DNA of 20,521 bases from NCBI GenBank assembly GCA_012511995.1, contig JAAZFA010000240.1, positions 1 through 20,521 of the forward strand, read 5' to 3'. The notes under the pieces were generated by a model. It worked only from the letters and a program-made list of their open reading frames with translations, was not told the DNA's origin and made no database searches. Both the position numbers and the translations under genes were made by a program. How positions within the stretch are numbered: the first letter of the stretch is position 1; each line of letters opens with the position of its first letter. The DNA comes from Thermoproteota archaeon (GTDB lineage Archaea; Thermoproteota; Bathyarchaeia; Bathyarchaeales; Bathycorpusculaceae). Shown in pieces: positions 7,655 through 15,008 of the stretch.

Positions 7655-7864
7655 AAGCAGTAAGCGATTAACTGGCAATTCGTTTGATAAAATAAAAATG
7701 TTGGATTCCATTATTTTTAGAGTACTACGAAACAAATGACTAGTTTTTGCAGAGAAACAGGGTATAAGCTAAATAAAGCGATAACCTGATGTTTTTTGGC
7801 GTGAGGTTGCAGCTTTAACTGGCATGTACTATTTTGGTTACTTGTAATCTTTAGTTTAGGCAAC

Positions 7865-8005
7865 AAACACAGATAAGCCCCGTTCTGAACTTAATAGTTT
7901 CAATCATTGTTATAATGAAATAGTCTCTCGGACTGTACCCTGATTTCGCTTATTTACACATTTTAAACTATCTAAAAAGCCACTTTCCAAGCCACCCATA
8001 GCATC
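7865..8005 (-). ncRNA. Candidate RNA gene with an RNase P RNA-like 3' end (boundaries uncertain)
   Basis: Read on the minus strand, 7890-7872 contains CAGAACGGGGCTTATC. This matches the form of conserved region V of archaeal and bacterial RNase P RNA (ACAGAAnnnGGCUUAU), which makes the 3' side of helix P4. Just before it lies AATGATTG, resembling the segment that precedes P2/P4 in known RNAs, and two hairpins: AGTC-cgaga-GACT and TCATT-ataac-AATGA. TATA-like boxes near 8024-8031 and 8011-8020 could start a transcript near 8000. Against it, I could not find a convincing 5' P4 strand (AAGUCCCC) upstream. A GGAAAG at 7988-7983 does not pair. It may be an unusual or different structured RNA, or chance. 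Confidence 0.25.
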
Positions 8006-8610
8006 AGCTAAATTTATAGAACCCTTATAAACATGTTTGATGCTCCCAAGTTTGGGATCCTTAATAATCAGTTAATAATTAGAGTTAATAGTATAACCAA
8101 AAATTAGCTACATAAAAACAAAACCATCCTTGCCGTTATCAAGCAAGTTACGATGGAAAGTTCCTTTCTTGGAGGATTTCTTAGCGTTAATATTCTGTGT
8201 TAAGCAAAACCACGCTCATTATCAGTGTGTTAAGCTTAGATAAGATTAAGCAAGAAATCGCTACAAAAAAGCGTGGAACTTAAAACGTAACATTGATAAA
8301 AAACGATAAATCCGTAACTAGCATACATCCTTTTGGTTTGCTTTTGCCTGTTTAAAAAACAAGGCAGCCCAAAATCAATTGACGAAAAAACACCCAACCA
8401 GCGTAAAAAGCCACGACGCAAACGACTTGTAATGCTACCTATGGACTTATAGAAGAAACAAGGGATAAGAATTAAAGCCTTATATAAATTTAAATCCTTA
8501 TACAAATAGATTATTTTCTAAAAGAACCCGAAAAATCAAGCAATTATAATTTGTAAACCACGGTTTTTTAAGGACCCAACACATTAACCCAACCTAAACA
8601 GTGAGTACTC

Positions 8611-9513
8611 ATGCCATATGACGTAGAAGAACTAGAAAAATTTCGATTATCCGGAAAAATCTTACGTGAAACAAAAGAAGAAATGGCAAACTATGTAAAA
8701 GAAAACATGCTAATCATCGACGTTTGTGAAAAAGCAGAAGCCCTCATACGAGCCAAAGGGGGCAAACCGGCCTTCCCAGTCAACGTATCCATAAACGAAG
8801 TAACCGCACATTATACGTCCCCCCCAGGCGACACGTCTTCTATACCAACAGGAGCAACAGTAAAAGTAGACATCGGAGCCCAAATCGACGGATATGTCAC
8901 CGACACAGCATTCACCGCTGCGTTCAGCCCCGAGGGACGAATAATGACAGCCACAGCAGAATTAGCGCTTAAAACAGTAATCGACAATATCCACGGCGGC
9001 ATGCAACTAGGTGATATTGGCGCCTTAGTTGAAAAAACGGTAAAGAATCGTGGTTACAAACCGATTAGCAACCTAACAGGCCATAGCGTGGGAAGATACC
9101 TAATCCATGCAGGCACCTCAATTCCAAGCGTCGCCGGTTTTAACCCAAGCAAAATAGAGACAGGCAAAGTCTATGCAGTGGAACCATTCGTAACATCCCC
9201 CGAAGCAATCGGTCGCGTAGATGATAGCCCACAAAAAAATATTTTTCGATATCTAAAAGCAAAATCATTAAAAACCGACGCAGCAAAAAAATTAGCCAAA
9301 CACATAGAAAAAAACTTTCACACCCTACCATTCACAGAAAGATGGATAACCGAAGTATTACCAAAAGAAAAATACAAAACCGCATTCCAAGAACTGTTAA
9401 AAACCAAATCGATTATGGCTTACCCAGTTTTTGTTGAAGCAAGCAAAAAACCTGTAGCCCAAGCCGAGCACACACTATTAATAAAAGAAAACGGATGCGA
9501 AGTTTTAACCTAG
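8611..9513 (+). CDS. map: Methionine aminopeptidase, type II
   Basis: The enzyme removes the initiator methionine from nascent proteins in the cytoplasm using a two-metal centre. All expected residues are present in order: substrate-binding H67, metal ligands D87, D98, H158, E191 and E286, within motifs VKVDIGAQIDGYVTDTAF, GHSVGRYLIHAG, AVEPF and AEHTLLI. The roughly 60-residue helical insert between E191 and E286 marks the archaeal/eukaryotic type II enzyme, and 300 residues is the usual archaeal size. The ATG at 8611 follows GTGAG. A weak TATA-like run lies at 8540-8551. It is the only clear plus-strand gene, and it converges on the gene ending at 9518 with just 4 bp between stop codons. 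Confidence 0.96.
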   Translation: MPYDVEELEKFRLSGKILRETKEEMANYVKENMLIIDVCEKAEALIRAKGGKPAFPVNVSINEVTAHYTSPPGDTSSIPTGATVKVDIGAQIDGYVTDTAFTAAFSPEGRIMTATAELALKTVIDNIHGGMQLGDIGALVEKTVKNRGYKPISNLTGHSVGRYLIHAGTSIPSVAGFNPSKIETGKVYAVEPFVTSPEAIGRVDDSPQKNIFRYLKAKSLKTDAAKKLAKHIEKNFHTLPFTERWITEVLPKEKYKTAFQELLKTKSIMAYPVFVEASKKPVAQAEHTLLIKENGCEVLT

Positions 9514-9517
9514 CCGC

Positions 9518-9958
9518 TTACACGGCATAGGTTTTTTCTTTCTCTTTAACTTCTTTATAGATACCAGTTATCATCTGTTTACCGCCGCATTTACCGCACG
9601 CAATATCTAAGTCTTTAAATACGAAATCCCCACGTTGGAATTCCCGCAAAGTTTTATTTGCACAATCTTTGTTTTGACACTCAATGACAGCCATCACTTT
9701 TGGAATGTCAAGTTTCACTTCAGCAGCTTGCCTCCTTGTTTGGAAAAGCAGGAATAAACAAATAAGCATAGCTATGAAGCCTAAGCCTGCAAATAAGCCC
9801 GCTGTTATAATGTCGCCTATCAGGTAAGTTTCTACCGCTACAAACAGCGACACTATTGAGAGTGCAAACACTACCAAAACAATGAGTGTTAGGTAAGTAC
9901 TGATTTTGTTGCTTTGAGCTGATTTTGTCTGTTGCTGAACCATACGAATTAACCTCAT
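9518..9958 (-). CDS. Two-helix membrane protein with a C-terminal zinc-ribbon-like domain
   Basis: The 146-residue product has a short polar N-terminus and two adjacent transmembrane helices (about 24-49 and 52-75). A cytoplasmic domain of about 65 residues follows, with two cysteine pairs, CQNKDC and CGKCGG, spaced about 27 residues apart, a likely zinc site. I recognise no named family. Its ATG overlaps the TAA of the DUF1512 gene by one base (TAATG), so translation is probably coupled and the two proteins likely work together at the membrane. M6 is an alternative start, but the overlapping M1 is preferred. The stop lies 4 bp from the convergent map gene. Confidence 0.8.
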   Translation of the reverse strand: MRLIRMVQQQTKSAQSNKISTYLTLIVLVVFALSIVSLFVAVETYLIGDIITAGLFAGLGFIAMLICLFLLFQTRRQAAEVKLDIPKVMAVIECQNKDCANKTLREFQRGDFVFKDLDIACGKCGGKQMITGIYKEVKEKEKTYAV

Positions 9959-11067
9959 TATTGCCCAACTCCTATGCTGTTACCGACACCAACGATCAGC
10001 ACTGTATCGCCTTCTTTAGTGCGTTCCTTGACAACATCACGAACACGTTCGATAACTTTGTCGGCTGCATCATGGATTTCCTTGCGCATAGGTGAAACAG
10101 CATCGCCGATGTCTTCCTTAACGATAACCGCATACAACGGCAACTTATACTTGGTAACTTTCTCTTCAATCTTGAAAGCATCTACACCTGGACCGCCAAT
10201 TGCTGCACCGATACCTTCAGCAACTTCGCCAACCTTTTCACCTTCAAGTTTGAGACCTGCATCGATCATTATAACCATAGCAAGTTTACCCTGCTGCTCT
10301 TCAATCACCGTTTCTATTGCTTGGCCAGGTTTACCAACATTTCCACCTGGGCCTTCAGCTTTTAAAAGTAATGCAGTTCGCCCCTCGAAGGGAACAGATG
10401 AAACTACACAGTCTTTAGGAACTTTACGGACTTCAAAGCCATGCATCAGTCTAGATACAACTAACGGACCGACACTGTCTCCAATTGGTTGACCGTATGC
10501 AAAAGCTTTTAACGCACTTCCATAGGCTTCTGCTTCTTTCATAACCATGGGTAATATCATTTGTAGTTGCATGATTACATAGAGGCTTAAAGTTTTCTTG
10601 CCTTGAATGTAGAAGTGGCGGACAACTTTGTAGATATAGTTAAGTGCCATAGCAGCCTCAAGTGTATTTTCCAAGTTGTTAATTTGTACTTCGTTGTCAG
10701 CTACTGCTGGTGCCATGAATTTAACTTCTTCTTTTAACCGTTCATCTCTAATATCTAAGATATGATCAAGTTTGTTAACTATACCTGCTGGGTCCATACT
10801 TTGAGGACTAATTGTAAAGTGGTCTAGATAACGGTCAACACGCGCTGTCGGATCAGAGGTAGGTTTACCGATCTCATTAAGCACATCAATAGCTCGCTTT
10901 CTACCTTCATCCTTAATATGTCTAAGTTTATGTAACGAATTTTCGACTTCTCGCACCAAGATGTACATTTGGATACGTTGACCATAGAAGATGAAAACTA
11001 TGAAGAAACCGTAAAATACTAAGCCTATGATTTGTGTTACGCTGTCTGATCCAGTAATGAAGCTCAT
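9958..11067 (-). CDS. DUF1512 family membrane-anchored protein
   Basis: This is a conserved archaeal protein of unknown function. It has one N-terminal transmembrane helix (about residues 11-28 from the chosen start), then a basic helical region (REVENSLHKLRHIKDEGRK). A long conserved cytoplasmic part follows, with DPAGIVNKLDHILDIRDERLK, an alpha region, then a glycine-rich alpha/beta segment (LLLKAEGPGGNVGKPGQAIE) and the closing VLIVGVGNSIGVGQ. The ORF opens at 11103, but a TATA box sits at 11103-11110, so the transcript would start near 11080; I therefore choose the ATG at 11067, which follows GGTG. The protein is then 369 residues. Its stop overlaps the start of the zinc-ribbon membrane protein by one base. 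Recognition as DUF1512 is from memory of conserved segments. Confidence 0.85.
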   Translation of the reverse strand: MSFITGSDSVTQIIGLVFYGFFIVFIFYGQRIQMYILVREVENSLHKLRHIKDEGRKRAIDVLNEIGKPTSDPTARVDRYLDHFTISPQSMDPAGIVNKLDHILDIRDERLKEEVKFMAPAVADNEVQINNLENTLEAAMALNYIYKVVRHFYIQGKKTLSLYVIMQLQMILPMVMKEAEAYGSALKAFAYGQPIGDSVGPLVVSRLMHGFEVRKVPKDCVVSSVPFEGRTALLLKAEGPGGNVGKPGQAIETVIEEQQGKLAMVIMIDAGLKLEGEKVGEVAEGIGAAIGGPGVDAFKIEEKVTKYKLPLYAVIVKEDIGDAVSPMRKEIHDAADKVIERVRDVVKERTKEGDTVLIVGVGNSIGVGQ

Positions 11068-11102
11068 GTATGCACCACTTCTCCAAAAACTATTGATTGT
11101 CA

Positions 11103-11110
11103 TTTATAAG
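11103..11110 (-). promoter_or_regulatory. TATA box of the DUF1512 gene
   Basis: CTTATAAA on the minus strand predicts a start of transcription near 11080 and a leader of about 13 bases before the ATG at 11067. This rules against the longer ORF start at 11103. Confidence 0.5.
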
Positions 11111-11150
11111 TATATGCTAGATTAGAGGAATATTTATGATAAAAGATAGG

Positions 11151-11268
11151 CTGCCAGCTTTCCCAAGTTCACGTGGCCTAAGACCACACTACAGTTGGGA
11201 ACGGAACACGGTTTAACTTCTGAGTTCGGAATGGGATCAGGTGGAACCCGCGCCCTTTGACCGGCAAA
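11151..11268 (-). rRNA. rrf: 5S ribosomal RNA
   Basis: On the minus strand the sequence runs from TTTGCCGGTCAAAGGGCGC through the hallmark CCTGATCCCATTCCGAAC and TCAGAAGTTAAACC segments to GAACTTGGGAAAGCTGGCAG. The ends pair (TGCCGG with CTGGCA) as helix I, and the length of about 118 bases is right. There is no 16S, 23S or tRNA gene in the window, so it is a free-standing 5S gene, as in many Thermoproteota. It has its own TATA box upstream and a short T-rich stretch (ATCTTTTATC) downstream. End positions may be off by a few bases. Confidence 0.93.
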
Positions 11269-11290
11269 CGTATCTTTACACTCAAACTTT

Positions 11291-11302
11291 TACTTATATA
11301 CC
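11291..11302 (-). promoter_or_regulatory. TATA box of the 5S rRNA gene
   Basis: GGTATATAAGTA on the minus strand is centred about 28 bases upstream of the 5' end of the 5S RNA, the standard archaeal spacing. This supports independent transcription of the 5S gene. Confidence 0.6.
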
Positions 11303-11391
11303 TTCTGCTTTACACAAAGTCTGCCAGATATCTTAAACAAAGGTACATTATGCCAGCCTATACATAACTAACAAACAACACCTAAGCAACA

Positions 11392-12078
11392 TCATCCGCT
11401 AATAAACGCCAAATCGTTTTTTCCGCCACCAAATTGTTCTTTATACATTTTGGCAAGCGTTTTATACACAGCAACACTGAACAAAACCAAATAGAAGATA
11501 TGTGCCAATGCCAAAATCGGAGCAGTAAAAAGCAACGAATTAGTAAAAGGATAACCAATAGTACTTGGCAATAACACAGTAGCGATGGGGATAACTAGTA
11601 CCAAACTAAGTTTATTAGGTCTAAAAAACACTTTCCAGTCACTAGTGCGGTACAGAATCGTCGTTGCCACTGCAAAGAGGCCTATTTCAAGCATTATATT
11701 AAAAGGGTCAAAAATTTGAATATAGACAGACCCTAATTCATAAAGTCCAAACTCAGCAGATGATAAAGGCCAAAACAATTGGAGTTGCCCACCGATGATG
11801 AAATCCGCGATCAAAAAATGAGAAATTAACGCTAAAAAGTATGGAATTACCTGACGCCCATAATAAACAAACAAAGGTACAAAAACTATCAATGCCACGA
11901 TAATTGAGTGAGTCGGACCGCGATGGATTTCAGCGCCAGTTAACAAATCGTAAATAATATCGATATCTGGCAGTATCGATAGAACTAGTAGTATTGGGAT
12001 GTTGAGTTTTGTATTTAACGCCTTCGATGAAGCCTTCCCTAACAGGTAGGCAATAGCCATGTGCCCTACAGCAAACAA
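11392..12078 (-). CDS. YdjM/DUF457-type membrane-bound metal-dependent hydrolase-like protein
   Basis: The 228-residue protein has about six hydrophobic helices and the metal-site residues of the LexA-binding/YdjM family: H6 (FAVGH), LPDID (D38, D40), HRGPTHS (H52, R53, H57), then SH at 86-87 and D92 in a later helix. The family's chemistry is not well known; members resemble membrane phospholipase-like hydrolases. The start is a TTG at 12078. The next ATG (12060) would delete H6, a conserved ligand, so the TTG is preferred; an AGGA-type site lies a little far upstream. The gene stands alone, 124 bp before the 5S gene and 150 bp after the small membrane protein gene. Confidence 0.82.
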   Translation of the reverse strand: MFAVGHMAIAYLLGKASSKALNTKLNIPILLVLSILPDIDIIYDLLTGAEIHRGPTHSIIVALIVFVPLFVYYGRQVIPYFLALISHFLIADFIIGGQLQLFWPLSSAEFGLYELGSVYIQIFDPFNIMLEIGLFAVATTILYRTSDWKVFFRPNKLSLVLVIPIATVLLPSTIGYPFTNSLLFTAPILALAHIFYLVLFSVAVYKTLAKMYKEQFGGGKNDLAFISG

Positions 12079-12145
12079 GATACATTATCTTCCTGAACTC
12101 AAAAAAACAGGTTAATCTAAATTTAAAGATTTAGGGTAAAGCCTA

Positions 12146-12162
12146 TGTGACCAATAGTCACA
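12146..12162. repeat. Hairpin TGTGAC / GTCACA
   Basis: Perfect 6-bp arms with a 5-base loop, about 70 bases past the stop of the minus-strand gene ending at 12230 and about 70 bases before the YdjM-like start. It echoes the TGTGACTGT/ACAGTCACA hairpin at 4940-4963, and both read GTCACATA on the minus strand. Confidence 0.35.
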
Positions 12163-12229
12163 ACCAACAATGGGTTGACAGAAAAACCAATGGACACAAA
12201 AAGCTAAAACAGAAAAAAGCCAATCAGAT

Positions 12230-12436
12230 TTATACCATACCAACAACGCGCATCAAAACAGTAACCAAAAAACCCAGCCCACACCCAACAGCAATCAACC
12301 GCAACAAACACTTATCCAAAACAATATGCGAAGCATAATCTGGCGAAGCATAAAGCAACTCAGAGGTTATAAGCAGAATAATAGACACAACAGCAAGCCA
12401 CAAACTAATATCAGAAATCGATAACGGAAAAATCAT
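12230..12436 (-). CDS. Small two-helix membrane protein
   Basis: A 68-residue product almost entirely made of two hydrophobic segments (about 10-30 and 46-66), joined by a short polar loop with YASPDYASH. I recognise no family. Its ATG is preceded by AGGGTGAT, a strong match to the archaeal anti-Shine-Dalgarno, 4 bases upstream. It starts 9 bp after the stop of the 262-residue gene upstream. Both points argue that it is a real gene, translated from the same mRNA. The C-terminus (VLMRVVGMV) is hydrophobic with no tail. Role unknown; a partner of the upstream membrane-anchored protein is a reasonable guess. Confidence 0.65.
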   Translation of the reverse strand: MIFPLSISDISLWLAVVSIILLITSELLYASPDYASHIVLDKCLLRLIAVGCGLGFLVTVLMRVVGMV

Positions 12437-12445
12437 AAAATCACC

Positions 12446-13234
12446 CTAAACAAAGCTAAAGGTTACATTAACACTGTTTTCTGGCAACAACTCCTGCTCC
12501 TTAACCACCACTGTCTTACCCGAAGACTTTGCTAAAGCAGAAGCAACTGCACTTACAACAGGACAACCCAACATATTGACGCTTTTAAATTTACTCCTAG
12601 CAACGTAGAAACTATCATAAATAATACCAACCGCTTTAAAGTTAGCACCATTTGACTCCAACGACATGTCAGCTTTTCTAGCTAAATTAAGATACTCGGT
12701 TAAACTCTTAGGCAATATCTCACAAAGTTCAGCCGTTGTAACCTTACTTAAATCGAGATTCAACTGTTTTTCAACCTGAGATAAAATCCCACTACCTGGA
12801 GAAGAGATAAAAAAACCACGAGTCTGAGACGAAATAAATTTGCCAGAAGCCAACTCATCAATCGATGGCGGAACATCAAAACTACTGGAAATGTAGACAG
12901 CTGGTTCTCTCAAGTTCGTCAAGTAATTCGGCAAAGCTACATCGCCAGGATAGGCAGGAATGTAGAAACCCTGTGCCCCATAGTTCAAGTCAGTTATCAT
13001 TCTATCAATAGTAGAATAAGCAGATCGGGCTGTACTATCAAGAAGCTCACTTTCAACGAATTTATTCCTACGTGTCAACGCTAAAACAGCACCCCAAAAA
13101 GTTAAACCTAACCCGATGAAAGCTGCAACCTGCATTTCTAAAAACATCGACAAAGCAAGAAGAAGAATACCTAAAACTAAAAAAACACCTGCTAACTGCA
13201 AGGCAACATTGCTTTTTCTACTAGTAGAGGACAA
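12446..13234 (-). CDS. Membrane-anchored protein of unknown function with a soluble C-terminal domain
   Basis: A 262-residue protein with a short N-terminus, two close transmembrane helices (about 11-30 and 34-53) and a basic RRNK stop-transfer signal. A soluble domain of about 200 residues follows, with an N-terminal helical part (SELLDSTARSAYSTIDRMI), a YIPAYPGDVALPNYL segment, a FFISSPGSGIL segment and a closing VNMLGCPVVSAVASALAKSSGKTVVV stretch. I recognise no named family; many archaeal genomes carry similar two-helix anchored proteins. The TTG at 13234 is chosen because GGAG lies 8 bases upstream. It probably forms a two-gene unit with the 68-residue membrane protein. It is separated from the glycan cluster by an oligo-T stretch. 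Confidence 0.72.
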   Translation of the reverse strand: MSSTSRKSNVALQLAGVFLVLGILLLALSMFLEMQVAAFIGLGLTFWGAVLALTRRNKFVESELLDSTARSAYSTIDRMITDLNYGAQGFYIPAYPGDVALPNYLTNLREPAVYISSSFDVPPSIDELASGKFISSQTRGFFISSPGSGILSQVEKQLNLDLSKVTTAELCEILPKSLTEYLNLARKADMSLESNGANFKAVGIIYDSFYVARSKFKSVNMLGCPVVSAVASALAKSSGKTVVVKEQELLPENSVNVTFSFV

Positions 13235-13285
13235 AAAGATTTCTCCATAAAAATAGGCTAAAAACCATTAATATTCTAGATAAAT

Positions 13286-13291
13286 AAAAAA
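13286..13291 (-). terminator. Oligo-T terminator at the end of the flippase gene
   Basis: Six T on the minus strand begin 6 bases after the flippase stop codon and are followed by ATTTATC. This fits the archaeal oligo-T signal and would close the glycan-cluster transcript. Confidence 0.35.
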
Positions 13292-13296
13292 GTGAT

Positions 13297-14985
13297 CTAT
13301 AAGGTTTCCTCACCTAACGTTAATACATTATTTGCATTAGACCCCTTTCTACACAACCTACCCATATACCTCAAAGGCAAACTCAAAACCTTTGAAACAA
13401 TCCCTAAACCAGAAAACATAACCTGAAAATTCTCAATATCCATACGATTAACAGCCCCTATCAAAGGAGCAATAGACAAATAAACAAGAACAAAAACAAG
13501 GAAACCAGTTCCCAACAGTACCCACCAAGGTAAACTTAGCAAGCTAATCAACAAATATGCTGCCACAGCAGCTATAATAGAGGTCAAAGCGATTTTTCCC
13601 GATACCACAAAGTCTGCCTTAACACGATAATTTTTCCAACTCCAAATTAAACCCCAAATCATCCCAGGCATACTTGCAATAAGAGAACCAATTATACCAC
13701 CAATTACTGCATACGAGGGACCACCAACATCATAGAAATAAACAACCATAAAATATGCAAACGGTAAACCCAACGCTAAAGACAGAAAACTTTGCTTCAT
13801 AATTTGACCGGTTTTTCCAATACCCGACTGAAACGTTCCAAGACTAATATTCCCAACTAACACAAACAAATAAACTAGAGCAGACAATGATAGAAATAAT
13901 GGGGCATAAGGGAATTTAGGCTCAGCATTAACTACAAAAAACGTCTGAAATATGCCATCTTTTGGGAATAAAGTGTTCACTAGTGGCACCGATAACGCCA
14001 TTAACATAAAAGCAGCGGGTACAAGCAACAAAGCGGTATACTTAACCGAAGAAGCAAAAACAGTTTTAGTTAAATCTGATTCAGTCTCAGGATTTAACTT
14101 CGAAAAAACCGGAAACAAAGCTGTAGCTACAGGTGTAGAAACAAACGTTAACAACACCGCAAAATTGACAGCTGAAAAATAATTGCCCATCATCCAAGTA
14201 CCAGCATAAATCGCCATCGTGAAAGAAATAACTTGGGGCAAAACACCAACCACAATAGTTGATACGGTGAGTGGTAAACCAAACCGCAGCATAGGTCTTA
14301 GAGTAGTCTTTATGTCACATTTACCGTTTCTACACTTATGAAGTGGCCTAAATAATACATAATAAACGAGAACTAAACTTATGATGCCCCCCGTTAGAAT
14401 AGAAAGCATGGCAGCACTAACTGCACCCAACAAACCAAAACCTAGAACAATCAATAAGGGACCAAGCAAAGTTTTTACTATAGCTTGCAGAACCTGTACA
14501 AAACTATTAAGTTTCATACGTTCAAAACCAATAAAAATACCACTTGCTGCCGAAGCGATAGCTCCTGCAAATATAGATAAAGACATTATTGCTATATAGA
14601 TAGAAAGTTCAGGAGCATTTTCTGGACTAATAATTAATGCCAAAGGATAAGCAGCTACAAAAGCTATAACAGAAAGAACAATACCACTAATTAATTCAAA
14701 AACCACTCCAGACTTCATAACATCATGGATTTGTTCTTTTGTGCCAGATACTCGCAGGTTTGCAACCTCTTTAGTTAAAGCAGAGTTAATTCCCCAGTCT
14801 CTAAAGTAACTAATTATTGCAGCTGGAATCATAGCCATTCCATAAAGACCTACTTCGTCAACCGAAAGTAACCCTTGAATAACCAGCGTACCTATTGCCA
14901 TTATTACGGTTGACCCGACCACACCTATAAGTAAATGAAAACTACCAGTAGCCGAAGATTTTCCCATCTCTAAAGCTCTACTCAT
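13297..14985 (-). CDS. Wzx-type polysaccharide flippase (MOP superfamily)
   Basis: A 562-residue integral membrane protein with about 14 hydrophobic helices, flipping lipid-linked oligosaccharides from the cytoplasmic to the outer face of the membrane. The N-terminus carries the typical pattern of this superfamily (a glycine/serine-rich first helix, then LLSVDEVGLYGMAMIPAAI and a FRDWGINSALTKEVA segment, in which the usual xxLGxYG and hydrophilic loop can be seen). Helices continue to about residue 520, before a basic C-terminal tail. The ORF opens with TTG-ATG; the ATG at 14985 has GGTGG at ideal spacing and is chosen. It starts 23 bp downstream of the oxidoreductase gene and is the last gene of the glycan transcript. 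Confidence 0.9.
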   Translation of the reverse strand: MSRALEMGKSSATGSFHLLIGVVGSTVIMAIGTLVIQGLLSVDEVGLYGMAMIPAAIISYFRDWGINSALTKEVANLRVSGTKEQIHDVMKSGVVFELISGIVLSVIAFVAAYPLALIISPENAPELSIYIAIMSLSIFAGAIASAASGIFIGFERMKLNSFVQVLQAIVKTLLGPLLIVLGFGLLGAVSAAMLSILTGGIISLVLVYYVLFRPLHKCRNGKCDIKTTLRPMLRFGLPLTVSTIVVGVLPQVISFTMAIYAGTWMMGNYFSAVNFAVLLTFVSTPVATALFPVFSKLNPETESDLTKTVFASSVKYTALLLVPAAFMLMALSVPLVNTLFPKDGIFQTFFVVNAEPKFPYAPLFLSLSALVYLFVLVGNISLGTFQSGIGKTGQIMKQSFLSLALGLPFAYFMVVYFYDVGGPSYAVIGGIIGSLIASMPGMIWGLIWSWKNYRVKADFVVSGKIALTSIIAAVAAYLLISLLSLPWWVLLGTGFLVFVLVYLSIAPLIGAVNRMDIENFQVMFSGLGIVSKVLSLPLRYMGRLCRKGSNANNVLTLGEETL

Positions 14986-15008
14986 CAAGCCACCTGAAAC
15001 GTTGAAGT

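Larger units (their letters stand above)
7605..8610. other. About 1 kb without a convincing protein gene; structured, possibly RNA-coding
   Basis: The spacer lies between the divergent RAM gene 3 and methionine aminopeptidase. An 89-codon minus-strand ORF (8236-8505) begins at a TTG inside a TATA-like stretch and lacks a ribosome-binding site, so I do not call it. Structure is plentiful: a 10-bp stem with a 4-base bulge (8124-8133 with 8143-8147 and 8152-8156), an 8-bp stem with one bulged A and an AAA loop (8346-8365), CCACGC/GCGTGG arms (8210-8215 / 8271-8276), a repeat GTGTTAAGC at 8197 and 8227, and an RNase P-like motif at 7872-7890. A symmetric TATA-like run at 8478-8490 could drive either strand. 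Confidence 0.5.

Noticed and set aside
8236..8505. 89-codon minus-strand ORF in the 1-kb spacer
   Set aside because: It starts at TTG inside a TATA-like run, has no ribosome-binding site, shows no family motif and overlaps several hairpins.
9974..10492. 172-codon plus-strand ORF opposite DUF1512
   Set aside because: Low-complexity Ser/Thr/Pro composition typical of an antisense frame; DUF1512 is well supported on the other strand.
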